Source: Emiliania huxleyi CCMP1516
Lineage: Eukaryota; Haptophyta; Isochrysidales; Noelaerhabdaceae
Assembly: GCF_000372725.1 (NCBI RefSeq)
Contig: NW_005200416.1
Location: forward strand, 141,702 to 205,701
Reading direction: 5' to 3'
Length of the DNA stretch: 64,000 nt
The notes beneath the pieces are model-generated. The model was not told the DNA's origin and did no database searches. It saw only the letters and a list, made by a program, of their open reading frames with translations. Of this stretch, positions 32,674 to 40,934 are shown in pieces (position 1 is the first letter of the stretch; every line of letters starts with the position of its first letter). A program made the translations under genes and the position numbers.

Positions 32674-34158
32674 TTACGTTAGCACACCCTCTGTGCCGGC
32701 GCTCTTCAATCCAACGTGGTTGTCAGAGTTGTTCCACAGCGCCCCCGCCGCTGCCTCCTTCTGCGCCTCATTCCCGTCGCGAGCCAGCGACACGAGGACC
32801 TCGATACCACCGGCCGCAACAACCGCCACGCTGTTGTCGTCGTTGGAAGTGAGGCCCCACATCGCCCCAACCGCAAACTCCTTCTGCCCCTCAGTCCCGT
32901 CGCGAGCCAGCGCGATAAGGACATCAATGCCGCCAGCCGCCGCGATCGCCACGCTGTCGTCGTCGTTGAAAGCGAGAATCCTCAGCGCCCCCGCCGCACA
33001 CACCTTCTGCCCTTCTGTCCCGTCGCGAGCCAACGACACGAGGACATCGATGCCACCAGCCGCCGCGATCGCCACGCTGTTGTCGTCGTTGGCAGAGAGG
33101 TTCCACAGCGCCCCCGCCGCATGCTCCTTCTGCCCTTCATTCCCGTCGCGAGCCAGCGCGATAAGGACATCAATGCCGCCGGCCGCAGCAATCGCGACTC
33201 TGTTGTCGTCGTTGATAGCGAGGTTCCTCAGCGCTCCCGCCGCACGCTCCTTCTGCCCCTCATTCCCGTCGCGAGCCAGTGACACGAGGACCTCGATGCC
33301 GCCGGCCGCAGCGATCGCCACTCTGTTGTCGTCGTTGGCAGAGAGGTTCCACAGCGCCCCCGCCGCATGCTCCTTCTGCCCTTCATTCCCGTCGCGAGCC
33401 AGCGCGATAAGGACATCAATGCCGCCGGCCGCAGCAATCGCGACTCTGTTGTCGTCGTTGTGAGCGAGGTTCCTCAGCGCCCCCGCCGCACGCTCCTTCT
33501 GCCCCTCATTCCCATCGCGAGCCAGTGACACGAGGACCTCGATGCCGCCGGCCGCAGCGATCGCCACTCTGTTGTCGTCGTTGGCAGAGAGGCTCCACAG
33601 CGTCCCCGCCGAACGCTCCTTCTGCGCCTCACTCCCGTCGCGAGCCAGCGCGACGAGGACCTCGATGCCGCCAGCCGCCGCAATCGCCGCCTTGTTGTCC
33701 TCGTCCAGGGCAAGCTCCTGGAGCGTTGCCGCGACGTCCGCCTTCTCGTCCTCGCCTCCAACCCGTAAGAGAGCGACGAGCGCGTCCACCCTCCTGCTGC
33801 TGGCCTCCTCTCCCGACAGCCGCCTGAGCTCTCCGAGCGCAGCAGCCCGCAGCTCCGAGGAGGCATCGCCAGCGGTCTCCACCAGCCGCGCGAAGGCACC
33901 GCGCGGCGCGCAGATCAGGGACCACCGCTTGCACACGGCCGCGTGGCGCAGGCCCGTCTTCTCGAGCACGCACGGCGCAAGGTCCGGGTCCGCGAGGACG
34001 TCGGTCGCGACGGCGGGCGGAGGGCTGTGGTGCGCGAGGAGCGCCTCGGCCCTCCTGTTTGCAGCGGGGCTGTCCCGCATCGCGCCGGCGGTGATCGCGA
34101 TCAGGGCATCGGGCGGAAGAGCGGCGAGCCGCAGCTCGTACCGGGCGGAGGCGAGCAT
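32674..34158 (-). CDS. Armadillo-repeat protein, 494 aa (paralogue B)
   Basis: The ATG at 34158 matches the start of paralogue A; the stop TAA is at 32674-32676. The N-terminal 130 residues are almost identical to A. About eight to nine ARM repeats of 41 residues follow. Two-repeat modules of 246 bp (around 33121 and 33367) are nearly identical, so this copy has expanded internally since the split from A. The C-terminus is short, ending T-E-G-V-L-T, and lacks the extra about 100 residues of A. No introns. The start region faces the methyltransferase gene at 34.28 kb, leaving only about 120 bp for a shared promoter. Confidence 0.8.
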   Translation of the reverse strand: MLASARYELRLAALPPDALIAITAGAMRDSPAANRRAEALLAHHSPPPAVATDVLADPDLAPCVLEKTGLRHAAVCKRWSLICAPRGAFARLVETAGDASSELRAAALGELRRLSGEEASSRRVDALVALLRVGGEDEKADVAATLQELALDEDNKAAIAAAGGIEVLVALARDGSEAQKERSAGTLWSLSANDDNRVAIAAAGGIEVLVSLARDGNEGQKERAAGALRNLAHNDDNRVAIAAAGGIDVLIALARDGNEGQKEHAAGALWNLSANDDNRVAIAAAGGIEVLVSLARDGNEGQKERAAGALRNLAINDDNRVAIAAAGGIDVLIALARDGNEGQKEHAAGALWNLSANDDNSVAIAAAGGIDVLVSLARDGTEGQKVCAAGALRILAFNDDDSVAIAAAGGIDVLIALARDGTEGQKEFAVGAMWGLTSNDDNSVAVVAAGGIEVLVSLARDGNEAQKEAAAGALWNNSDNHVGLKSAGTEGVLT

Positions 34159-34282
34159 TTCGCGAGACAAAAAAGAATTCGCGCAGTGATTTCACCGTTG
34201 TTTCTAAAGAACGAAAGACCCTCGTCTCGAGTCGGCGCGATTTTTCTTCGGCCTTGCAGTTGCGGCGTCGATTTCTTGCGCA

Positions 34283-36376
34283 TTGATATCCGCTGCTCGA
34301 CAGCCGCTCCTCCTCGCGAGCGCATGGGCGCTGGCGCCAGCGGCACTCGCCCGCGAGGCGCTTGTCGCCTACCGCGCCAGCGAGGAGTGCGTGGCGGCCG
34401 ACAAGGTGCTCGCACGGGCGCTGCGAGGCGAGAGTTCATTCACTGACGCCGAGCGGCGGGTGGCAGCTGACGTTTTCCTCGGGACCGCGACGCGGCTGCG
34501 GCGGTACGAGTGGATCTGCGCCCAGCGCGGACTGTGCGGCGCCGCGAGCGACGCCACTGCGGTGGCGGCGGCGCTGCTCCGAGCGCGAGACGAGGACGAC
34601 GGCGCTTACACATGGCCGGCAGACGCAGACGAGAGGCTGAGCGCCATGAGCGGCGCTCCGCTCTGGCTCTCCGCGCGTTGGCGGCGCGACCTCGGCGAAG
34701 CAGTCGCCGCCGCCGTCGCCGGCCAGTCGACGAGGCGCGGACCGGTCACGCTACGCGTGCGCGACGACGTCTCGATCGGTGCGGTCGAGGAGGCGCTCGC
34801 GGCGGCAGGAGTGGTGACGGAGCGGCCGCCGGCGGGTGTCGGTGCGCCTCGAGCTCTCACCCTGGTTGGCGGCCGGCCGCGGGGCGGCGTGTGGGCGCTG
34901 CCCGGCTGGAGTGAGGGCGAGTTCGAGGTGCAGGACGCGGGCTCGCAGGCGATCGTCGAGGCCTGCTTCGACGGCGGCGGCGGCGGCGGCGGCGGCGGCG
35001 TCGCGCTCGACATGTGTGCAGGCAATGGCGGCAAGAGCCTTGCGCTGGCGGCGCGAGCGAAAGAGCTGGTGCCACGCCTCCCTCGACCCTTCCCTGAAGG
35101 TGCTCGCGCCCTTCCTCACAGGCGCGAGCGACGGAGCTCTGGTGCCACGACGTGGACGTCGGCCGCCTCGCGCGGCTGCGCGCTCGAGCGAGGTGTGCCG
35201 GGCGTGGCGGTGCGGCCGTCATACGACATGCACATGCGCATAACTAGTGTATGTCCTGTGCCGAGGCGCGCGGGCGTGGTGGTGCGCTGCTCAGACGGCG
35301 AGTCGATCCCCGACGCGGCCTTCGACCTCGTCCTCGTCGACGCTCCCTGCAGCGGCTCGGGCGTCCTGCGACGCTTGGGGCGGACGGTCACGCCCGCCGC
35401 TGCGCCGCCCGCCGCTGCCGCGCTCAAGTTCGTCAACGGGCCGAACGTCTCCAATTCGACGGCGATCTCGAACTCCGACAATTGGACCGGTGCACCAGCC
35501 AGGCAGGCCGAAACGGAGGTAGAGAGACGCCAACGCCTGGTGCCCCTTCTGCCACCGCGTTTGGTTTTGGATGGAGCCGAGTTTCCCGGCCATGAGCCGG
35601 CGGCGGACGACAGCTTCAAGCAGAAGATGCTTCAGACGAGCGGCGCCTTCGACACGGACTGCGACCGATGGCTGCACAACACGCACGCGCCAGACGAGGC
35701 AGCCCTGCGCGGCGAGGCCCTCCAGAAGCTCACGTGGCTCGAGGAGGCGCTGCGCCAGCACGGTGGCCCCTTTTTCCTTGGCGCAGAGCCGTCCATCGTG
35801 GACGCCGCCTTTGTGGGCTTCCTGACCAACTACAAATTCTTCAAAGGACTCGACGTCCACGAGGTCGGCTCGGCGTGGCCGCGGCTCTCCGCGTGGCTGC
35901 GTGCGGTGGAGCGCACGCCCGGCGGCCTCCCACACGACGAAGCAGGACGTCGCCTTCGAGCAGCGCATCTACCCTCTGCGCCGGGCGGTGGCGGAGCCGT
36001 GCATGCAGCTGCACCCGACGCGCCTGGGAGTGGGCGAGCCGTCAGACTGGCGGGCGGCGCTCCCCTCGCTGCCGGTGGCTGCCCTTCAGCCGGGAAGGGC
36101 CCCGCTCCTTCGTCGACCGCGGGGGCGGAGGTAGCGGAGGCGGCGGAGGAGCGGGCAGCCACGGAGCGGCATCTCTGCGCCGTGGCGGCGGTGCTCACGG
36201 GGCTGCAGCCCGCGGCGGAGGCCGCGCGGCACGCGGGCGGCCCCGCCGCCATCCGATCTGGCCCGGTGGCGGCGCTCGGCTCGCTGGTCGGCACGCCTCG
36301 CGATATGTCGGTTGCCGCGGCGGCCCAGCTTAGAGCAGCGCTGGCGTCACTGACGCCGGGGGAGGAGGCCGGCTAG
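34283..36376 (+). CDS. RsmB/NOP2-like RNA cytosine methyltransferase joined to a GST-like segment
   Basis: No ATG is available in frame upstream, so the true start lies in another exon; the frame opens after cttgcag at 34260. The first part is NusB-like (D-V-F-L-G-T-A-T-R-L-R-R-Y-E-W), then A-L-D-M-C-A-G-N-G-G-K-S-L-A-L (SAM motif), D-V-D-V-G-R-L and D-L-V-L-V-D-A-P-C-S-G-S-G-V-L-R-R (motif IV with its Cys). The expected later Y-S-T-C-S catalytic motif is not found. Sequence then switches to GST-like: N-A-W-C-P-F-C-H-R-V-W-F in another frame (about 35532-35570), and W-L-E-E-A-L-R-Q-H-G-G-P-F-F-L-G...I-V-D-A-A-F-V-G-F-L (35740-35830). Introns lie at 35051-35121 (GC-AG with duplicated edge) and about 35213-35267. 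Either two partial genes abut or a chimera exists. The tail after 35950 is uncertain. Confidence 0.55.
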   Translation: MISAARQPLLLASAWALAPAALAREALVAYRASEECVAADKVLARALRGESSFTDAERRVAADVFLGTATRLRRYEWICAQRGLCGAASDATAVAAALLRARDEDDGAYTWPADADERLSAMSGAPLWLSARWRRDLGEAVAAAVAGQSTRRGPVTLRVRDDVSIGAVEEALAAAGVVTERPPAGVGAPRALTLVGGRPRGGVWALPGWSEGEFEVQDAGSQAIVEACFDGGGGGGGGGVALDMCAGNGGKSLALAARAKELVPRLPRPFPEGARALPHRRERRSSGATTWTSAASRGCALERGVPGVAVRPSYDMHMRITSVCPVPRRAGVVVRCSDGESIPDAAFDLVLVDAPCSGSGVLRRLGRTVTPAAAPPAAAALKFVNGPNVSNSTAISNSDNWTGAPARQAETEVERRQRLVPLLPPRLVLDGAEFPGHEPAADDSFKQKMLQTSGAFDTDCDRWLHNTHAPDEAALRGEALQKLTWLEEALRQHGGPFFLGAEPSIVDAAFVGFLTNYKFFKGLDVHEVGSAWPRLSAWLRAVERTPGGLPHDEAGRRLRAAHLPSAPGGGGAVHAAAPDAPGSGRAVRLAGGAPLAAGGCPSAGKGPAPSSTAGAEVAEAAEERAATERHLCAVAAVLTGLQPAAEAARHAGGPAAIRSGPVAALGSLVGTPRDMSVAAAAQLRAALASLTPGEEAG

Positions 36377-36488
36377 GGGGTAGAAAACTCGTGAGAAAAA
36401 TCCACAGCCGCTGGGAAAAGAATTTTTGAAAACGTCGAGAGTACGGCCCGATGTGCTTGATGGAACACAAGTCTCAAAACCTCACCGG

Positions 36489-37220
36489 TCACCGCGCCAC
36501 GCCTTGGTTGGACACGGGCTTGAGCCGGGCCGCGCCGCCGCTGATCGCGGCCATCAGCGCCGACCGCGCGTCGCTGGGGGCAGCACCAGCGGTCTGCTCG
36601 GACGATGTGGGTGGCGGTGGCTGCGGTGGCGGTGGCGGCGGTGGCGGTGCAGAAGTCATTGTGACTGGCGGTGGCGGCGCGAGCGGTGGCGGCGCGAGCG
36701 GTGGCGGCACGACGCCCTCTCCGCCCTCGTAGTCAGGCAGCGACGCGACCCTCTGCCGCAGTAAGCCGATGAAGCGCTGCGCAGCGGCGCCTGTCGGCTC
36801 GGCCACCGCGAGGGCGTGCGCCACCGCGCGCAGCTCGGTCGGCTGGAGCCCGGAAGTGCCCATCGCGCCGAACGAGCCGGGTGGCATCTTCCGAACCCGC
36901 TCCGGTGGCTCCAGCACCAACCGCAGCTCTGGCCGGTTGGAGACGCGCCGCCAAGATGCGGTCTCGTCCGCGGCGAGTCCGCCCGACGAGTGTGCCGCCT
37001 GCAGCCGCCTCCACTGCGCGGCACACTCTGCAAAAGCGGCGGCGTTCATCGCCGCCTGGCGCCGCCGCTCCGCTCGCTCCGCGGCGTCGCGAGACTCGTC
37101 ATGCACGCGCTGCTCCCGGGCGAGCCTCGCCTCCTCCGCCTGCCGCTCCATCAGCCTTGCGCGCCGCTTCTGCGGCAGATCGACGACCTCGCCGAGCCGA
37201 ATCAAGGTCATCTCGGCCAT
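36489..37220 (-). CDS. Polyproline-WH2 actin-binding protein
   Basis: The ATG at 37220 opens a single exon of 243 residues. The N-terminal half is a charged helix (R-A-R-L-M-E-R-Q-A-E-E-A-R-L-A-R-E-Q-R). A middle domain, L-R-A-V-A-H-A-L-A-V-A-E-P-T-G-A-A-A-Q-R, follows. After it comes a proline run (P-P-P-P-P-P-P-P-Q-P-P-P-P) and a C-terminal WH2 motif, D-A-R-S-A-L-M-A-A-I-S-G-G-A-A-R-L-K-P-V. WH2 binds monomeric actin and polyproline recruits profilin, as in WASP/WAVE/WASH-type nucleators. The stop of the upstream PH-domain gene is only 30 bp away on the same strand, and the ATG is preceded by gacgcag, an acceptor-like site, so this may be the last exon of that gene. Confidence 0.6.
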   Translation of the reverse strand: MAEMTLIRLGEVVDLPQKRRARLMERQAEEARLAREQRVHDESRDAAERAERRRQAAMNAAAFAECAAQWRRLQAAHSSGGLAADETASWRRVSNRPELRLVLEPPERVRKMPPGSFGAMGTSGLQPTELRAVAHALAVAEPTGAAAQRFIGLLRQRVASLPDYEGGEGVVPPPLAPPPLAPPPPVTMTSAPPPPPPPPQPPPPTSSEQTAGAAPSDARSALMAAISGGAARLKPVSNQGVAR

Positions 37221-37250
37221 GCCTGCGTCGAGCGACAGCGTGCGGTGAGG

Positions 37251-39120
37251 TCAGCTCAGGGTGGGACGGGCTTCGCTCTGTCTCACCGCACCGCGCACGG
37301 ACGGCGGCGTCTCCTCGTCAAGGTAGACCTCCGTGTACCATCCGTACTCGCTGCGCACGTCCTCGTCCGGAAGTCTGTACAGGTGCGCGTCCCGCTCCGT
37401 GTACAGCTCGCCGCTCGGCTTGCCTCCGCCACGGCAGCACTGCAGGATGGCCGCCTTGGAGGTGGGGAGGTGGGGTTAGGGGTGGGGATAGGAGTCCTGC
37501 TCCGGCGGCGCACTGCAAGGCCACCTTTGCGGCGGCATACCCCTTCTGCGCCAGCCGGTCCTCCCGCTCCTGCTCGTCCTCCTCCTCGCTGCTGTCGCCC
37601 TCGCCGCCCCACCCGCGGCAGCCCCGCCGCCGGCCGGCCGCCGCCCCGTGCGTCCCACCGGCCGCCGCCGTCCCACCGGCGAGCAGGGCACGGTTCTCCT
37701 CCTCGAGCCTGCGCTGGCTCGCGTGCGCCTCCGCCAGCTTGGCCTGCACCGTGGCCAGTGCAGCCTCGGTGGCCGACTGCAGCAGTGCCGCCGGCAGCGC
37801 CGCCGACGGCGGCTCCGAGCGCGCGAGCATGCGCGTGATGAGAGCCCGGCAAAGCACAAACTCGCGCAAACACAGGGGGTCGTCGCCGTCGAGGTCCGAC
37901 CGGCTCGAGACAGCGCTGTCTCGTATGCACGCCTCCAGTAGCGCCTCAACATCGAGGCCCGAGGTGTGCAGGCTGCCGGCCTGCGACTTGCCGACGGCGT
38001 GGATCGACTCGGCAGCGCGTCCGCTCAACGCATCGGAATGCGCCGCAGCCGCGACGGCGAGCGCATCGAAATCGCGCACGCACATCGCGGCATCCTCGGG
38101 GTCGCTCGTCCACGATTCGTCAGCGGCAGCCGTCTCCGCTGCGCCCGCCTGGGCCTGCTCCGCCCTGGCTGCCTCTGAGAGCAGAGAGTCGCCCCTCCGC
38201 AGCTCATCTGCGGCGCGCGCCACGGCGGCGGCAGCGGATTGCGCCTCCACCTCGCGAGAGTCAATCTCGAGCCGCGCGGCAGCCAGCCTCGCCTCGGAGG
38301 CGCTGCTCTCCGCCGCCGCGGCCAGCAGCCGCTGCTCGAGTCGCTCGGCCTCCGCCCACGCCTTGGCCGCCGCACTCTCCGCAGACTCCACCGCCTCCGC
38401 CTGCTGCGCAGCCTCCACCGGCCCCATCTTCACCTCGTCAGGCTGCCGCCTGCTGCCGAACGTCGTGGTCTCGAGCAGTGGAGGCTGCCGCCTGCTGCCG
38501 AAGGTCGTGGTCTCGAGCAGTGGACGGCCTCCCCGGACGCCGGGCATAGCATCGGGCGCAGCCGCTGGCGTAGCGGCGGGTGTGGTGGCGGGAACGGTGA
38601 TGGTGGCAGCCGAGACGGAGGCGTCGAGAGGCGTCACCCGCAGCCGTCGGTGGAGAAGGTGCCGCAGCGCGGCCACCCAGAGGCCAAGGTTAACCTCGCT
38701 ATCGAAGGAAAGGTCGAGCGTCTCGCGCCTGCCCATGCCGAGCACGCCGTCCTCGTCCTCGTCTGCCGACGGTGGCGCTGGCAGCGCGCCACGCAGCACA
38801 ATCGAGAGTGAGAGATGATCGTTGCAGTCTGTCGCTCGGCGCTTGAAGACGGCGGACTCGCGTCCGATGCACAGATCGACGGCGTCCGAGAGGTGGAGGA
38901 GCCGACCCGGCTCCGCAAACTGCCCTCCGCGCCGCGTCGGCTTCAGGGTGTGCGATTTACGAGGCGTCCATGTCCATGTTAGAGTGTGCTCGTCTCGTGA
39001 TAGCCGGAAGATGGTGGCATGAGGCTTGCCGGCGCGGCCGTGCTTGCGAGCGGGCGCGCCACGCTTGAGCAGTGCGAGGCCCTCTCGCGCAGAGGCTGTG
39101 GCCGGGAGGTGGCTGTACAT
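37251..39120 (-). CDS. PH-domain plus coiled-coil protein
   Basis: First in-frame ATG at 39120; the frame is open further upstream with no ATG. Residues about 10-175 look like a PH fold: L-K-R-G-A-P-A-R-K-H-G, A-T-I-F-R-L-S-R-D-E-H-T-L-T-W, L-S-D-A-V-D-L-C-I-G and D-S-E-V-N-L-G-L-W-V-A-A-L-R-H-L-L. A long Ala/Glu coiled coil follows, then an EF-hand-like or calponin-like piece, D-L-D-G-D-D-P-L-C-L-R-E-F-V. The last exon is joined across an intron at about 37530-37441. That intron begins gtggccttgcagtgcgccg and the exon after ccaag begins gcggccatcctgcagtgctg, a duplicated edge. It encodes L-Q-C-C-R-G-G-G-K-P...Y-G-W-Y-T-E-V-Y-L-D-E-E-T, stop at 37251. PH domains bind phosphoinositides or proteins. 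Together with the neighbouring WH2 protein it suggests a membrane-actin link (inference). Confidence 0.6.
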
Positions 39121-39367
39121 GAACCGACAGAAGGCGGCTCGGGATAGAGGCGGCGGCAACCAGCGAAAAAGAATTTTTTGGAGCGGCTACCGGGCGTCTG
39201 GGGGAGTGTACAGGTAGTGGGGAAGGCAGCCTCGATTGCCATACAGACATGGGTGCGAAACAACGACAAGACCAAGGCACGGGCAGAGGAACGAGAGAAG
39301 AATATAGGGTGGATAAAGCGCCTGTTCACGGCATGGAGGGTGAGCCAGGGAAGACAAGGACGTCGAC

Positions 39368-39607
39368 GTGCAGCTGCTGCTGTTCGAGTCGTTCGGCGGG
39401 TTCGGGAAGGGGGTCGGCGAGATCCTCTGGAAGGCGGCGAACGTGCTGCAGAACAAACTGACGCGGGCCCAATACCTCGATGAGGTGACTTGGACCACCA
39501 AGAGCTGGCTGGGGCTGCAGAAGCAGCGTATCTCAGTCGTTCTTCACACGGCCATCGCAGACGCGCCAGTCCCGTGCCCAGTGTCGTGCGAGGGAGTTTT
39601 GTTGTAA
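39368..39607 (+). pseudogene. Retroelement-like C-terminal fragment
   Basis: Encodes L-L-F-E-S-F-G-G-F-G-K-G-V-G-E-I-L, then Y-L-D-E-V-T-W-T-T-K-S-W-L-G-L-Q and I-S-V-V-L-H-T-A-I-A. It is about 65 percent identical to the end of the frame at 46167-46622. Similar segments follow nuclease-like parts of algal retroelements. No upstream portion is present here, so it is a truncated copy. The surrounding 39130-39970 holds no other gene. Confidence 0.45.
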
Positions 39608-39970
39608 AATTCTTGCTGGCAATCCTCGCTACCCAACGCGGCCAAAGGATATCCACCTCGAGAACCTCGAGAACCTTGCTGGTCGAGCGACCCGGGGGAT
39701 GCCCCGCGAGCGACCCAGGCGCGAGAAACGAATCTGCGAGGCGTGGCCGCTTATGCGGCCCGATGGGGAGGAACGGGGCGGACTACGGGGATCGGCTTCT
39801 TACGCCGCCCTTCCTTGCACCGAGCCCCCTCCAACCCACCCGCGCTACCGGGTCCAGCCCCGCGCCGACTCGGGAGCTAGCCGCCTCGAACTAGCCGCCT
39901 CGCGTCACACCAATCCTCGCTACTCAACGCGGCCAAAGCGCGCAGCGCCGCCAGTGCGGGATTTGTGTAT

Positions 39971-40876
39971 ATGCGCGACGCCATGACCCCCTCCCCCTCC
40001 ACCCGTCTCCCACCTCCTCCGACCGACGTCGCGCTCGCCGCGGTGGGCGGCTGCTACGCGGCGCACGCGCTGCTGCTGTGGCGAGCGGACCGGCGTGAGG
40101 CGGGCGTCCCGATCATTCTCGCGGCGCTCGAGGCGCAGACCTGCCCCGCGAGCGTGCTCGTGCCGCAGCGGCTGCTGGCGAGCGGGTCGCTGCTCCCGGC
40201 GGCGGTGGCGTCGGCGCTCGCGTGGGCACCGCGGGAGGCGGAGGCCGGCGCCGCGAGGGAGAGCCTCCTCGCGGCGCTCGCGGCGCACGCACTCGCGGCG
40301 CTGACCGGGCGGGCGGGCCTCATCTCGGAGCAGTGGCCGCGGGCGCGCGCCGCGCACGTGCCGGCGCTAGCGCTGTGCGCCGCCCGCCTCCGCCCGCTCC
40401 GGCTGTGGCGCCGGCTGAGGGAGGAGCGGGTCGCGCCGCCGTCGCGCCGCCTCGCGGAGCGGATCGGGCTCGGCGCGGCCGCGGTCGGGCTCGCGCCCGT
40501 CGCCCTTCCGGCCGGCCCGCTCGCTCGCGGCTGCTTCGAGTGCGTCGGCGCGTCGGCGGCGCTGCCCGCGCGCGCGCTGCGGGAGGCATGCGCGCCGACG
40601 GCGCTCCTCGGCCTCTGCTGCGCGGCGCTGCAGCTGCCAAGGAGTGGGCGGCGGCGCTGGCTGCGGCCGGTGGGAGCCGCCTCCGCGGCGCTCGGCGCGA
40701 CGAGGGTGTGGGAGCTCGCGGGCGCCAGGGGCGCAGGCCTGCGCAGGCCGGTCCGCGCGGTGGGAATCTGTGTCCACGCGCTCTGCGGCGCGGTTGCGAT
40801 TCGCTGGCTGTGCGTCGGAGAGCGAGAGCGCGAGGAGGGGGAGGGTGGCGAGGACGAGGGAATTCAGTACAAATAG
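39971..40876 (+). CDS. Hydrophobic protein of unknown function, about 300 aa
   Basis: The ATG at 39971 (a second in-frame ATG at 39983) opens a single exon of 301 residues, very Ala/Leu/Arg-rich. Several hydrophobic segments are visible: A-A-V-G-G-C-Y-A-A-H-A-L-L-L-W, L-L-P-A-A-V-A-S-A-L-A-W, I-G-L-G-A-A-A-V-G-L-A-P-V-A-L and the last C-V-H-A-L-C-G-A-V-A-I-R-W-L. The layout suggests a multi-pass membrane protein of about seven helices with an acidic tail. I do not recognise the family. Its stop is 58 bp from the stop of the HflX gene, tail to tail. Confidence 0.5.
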   Translation: MRDAMTPSPSTRLPPPPTDVALAAVGGCYAAHALLLWRADRREAGVPIILAALEAQTCPASVLVPQRLLASGSLLPAAVASALAWAPREAEAGAARESLLAALAAHALAALTGRAGLISEQWPRARAAHVPALALCAARLRPLRLWRRLREERVAPPSRRLAERIGLGAAAVGLAPVALPAGPLARGCFECVGASAALPARALREACAPTALLGLCCAALQLPRSGRRRWLRPVGAASAALGATRVWELAGARGAGLRRPVRAVGICVHALCGAVAIRWLCVGEREREEGEGGEDEGIQYK

Positions 40877-40934
40877 ACACCTCACTAGTAGATTGCCTTT
40901 TGATTCCTTGACACGTTTTTGCCTCGCTCTCATC

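Noticed and set aside
36881-38818. 645-codon plus-strand frame opposite the PH/WH2 genes.
   Set aside because: Ser/Ala/Arg-rich antisense of well-supported minus-strand coding sequence.
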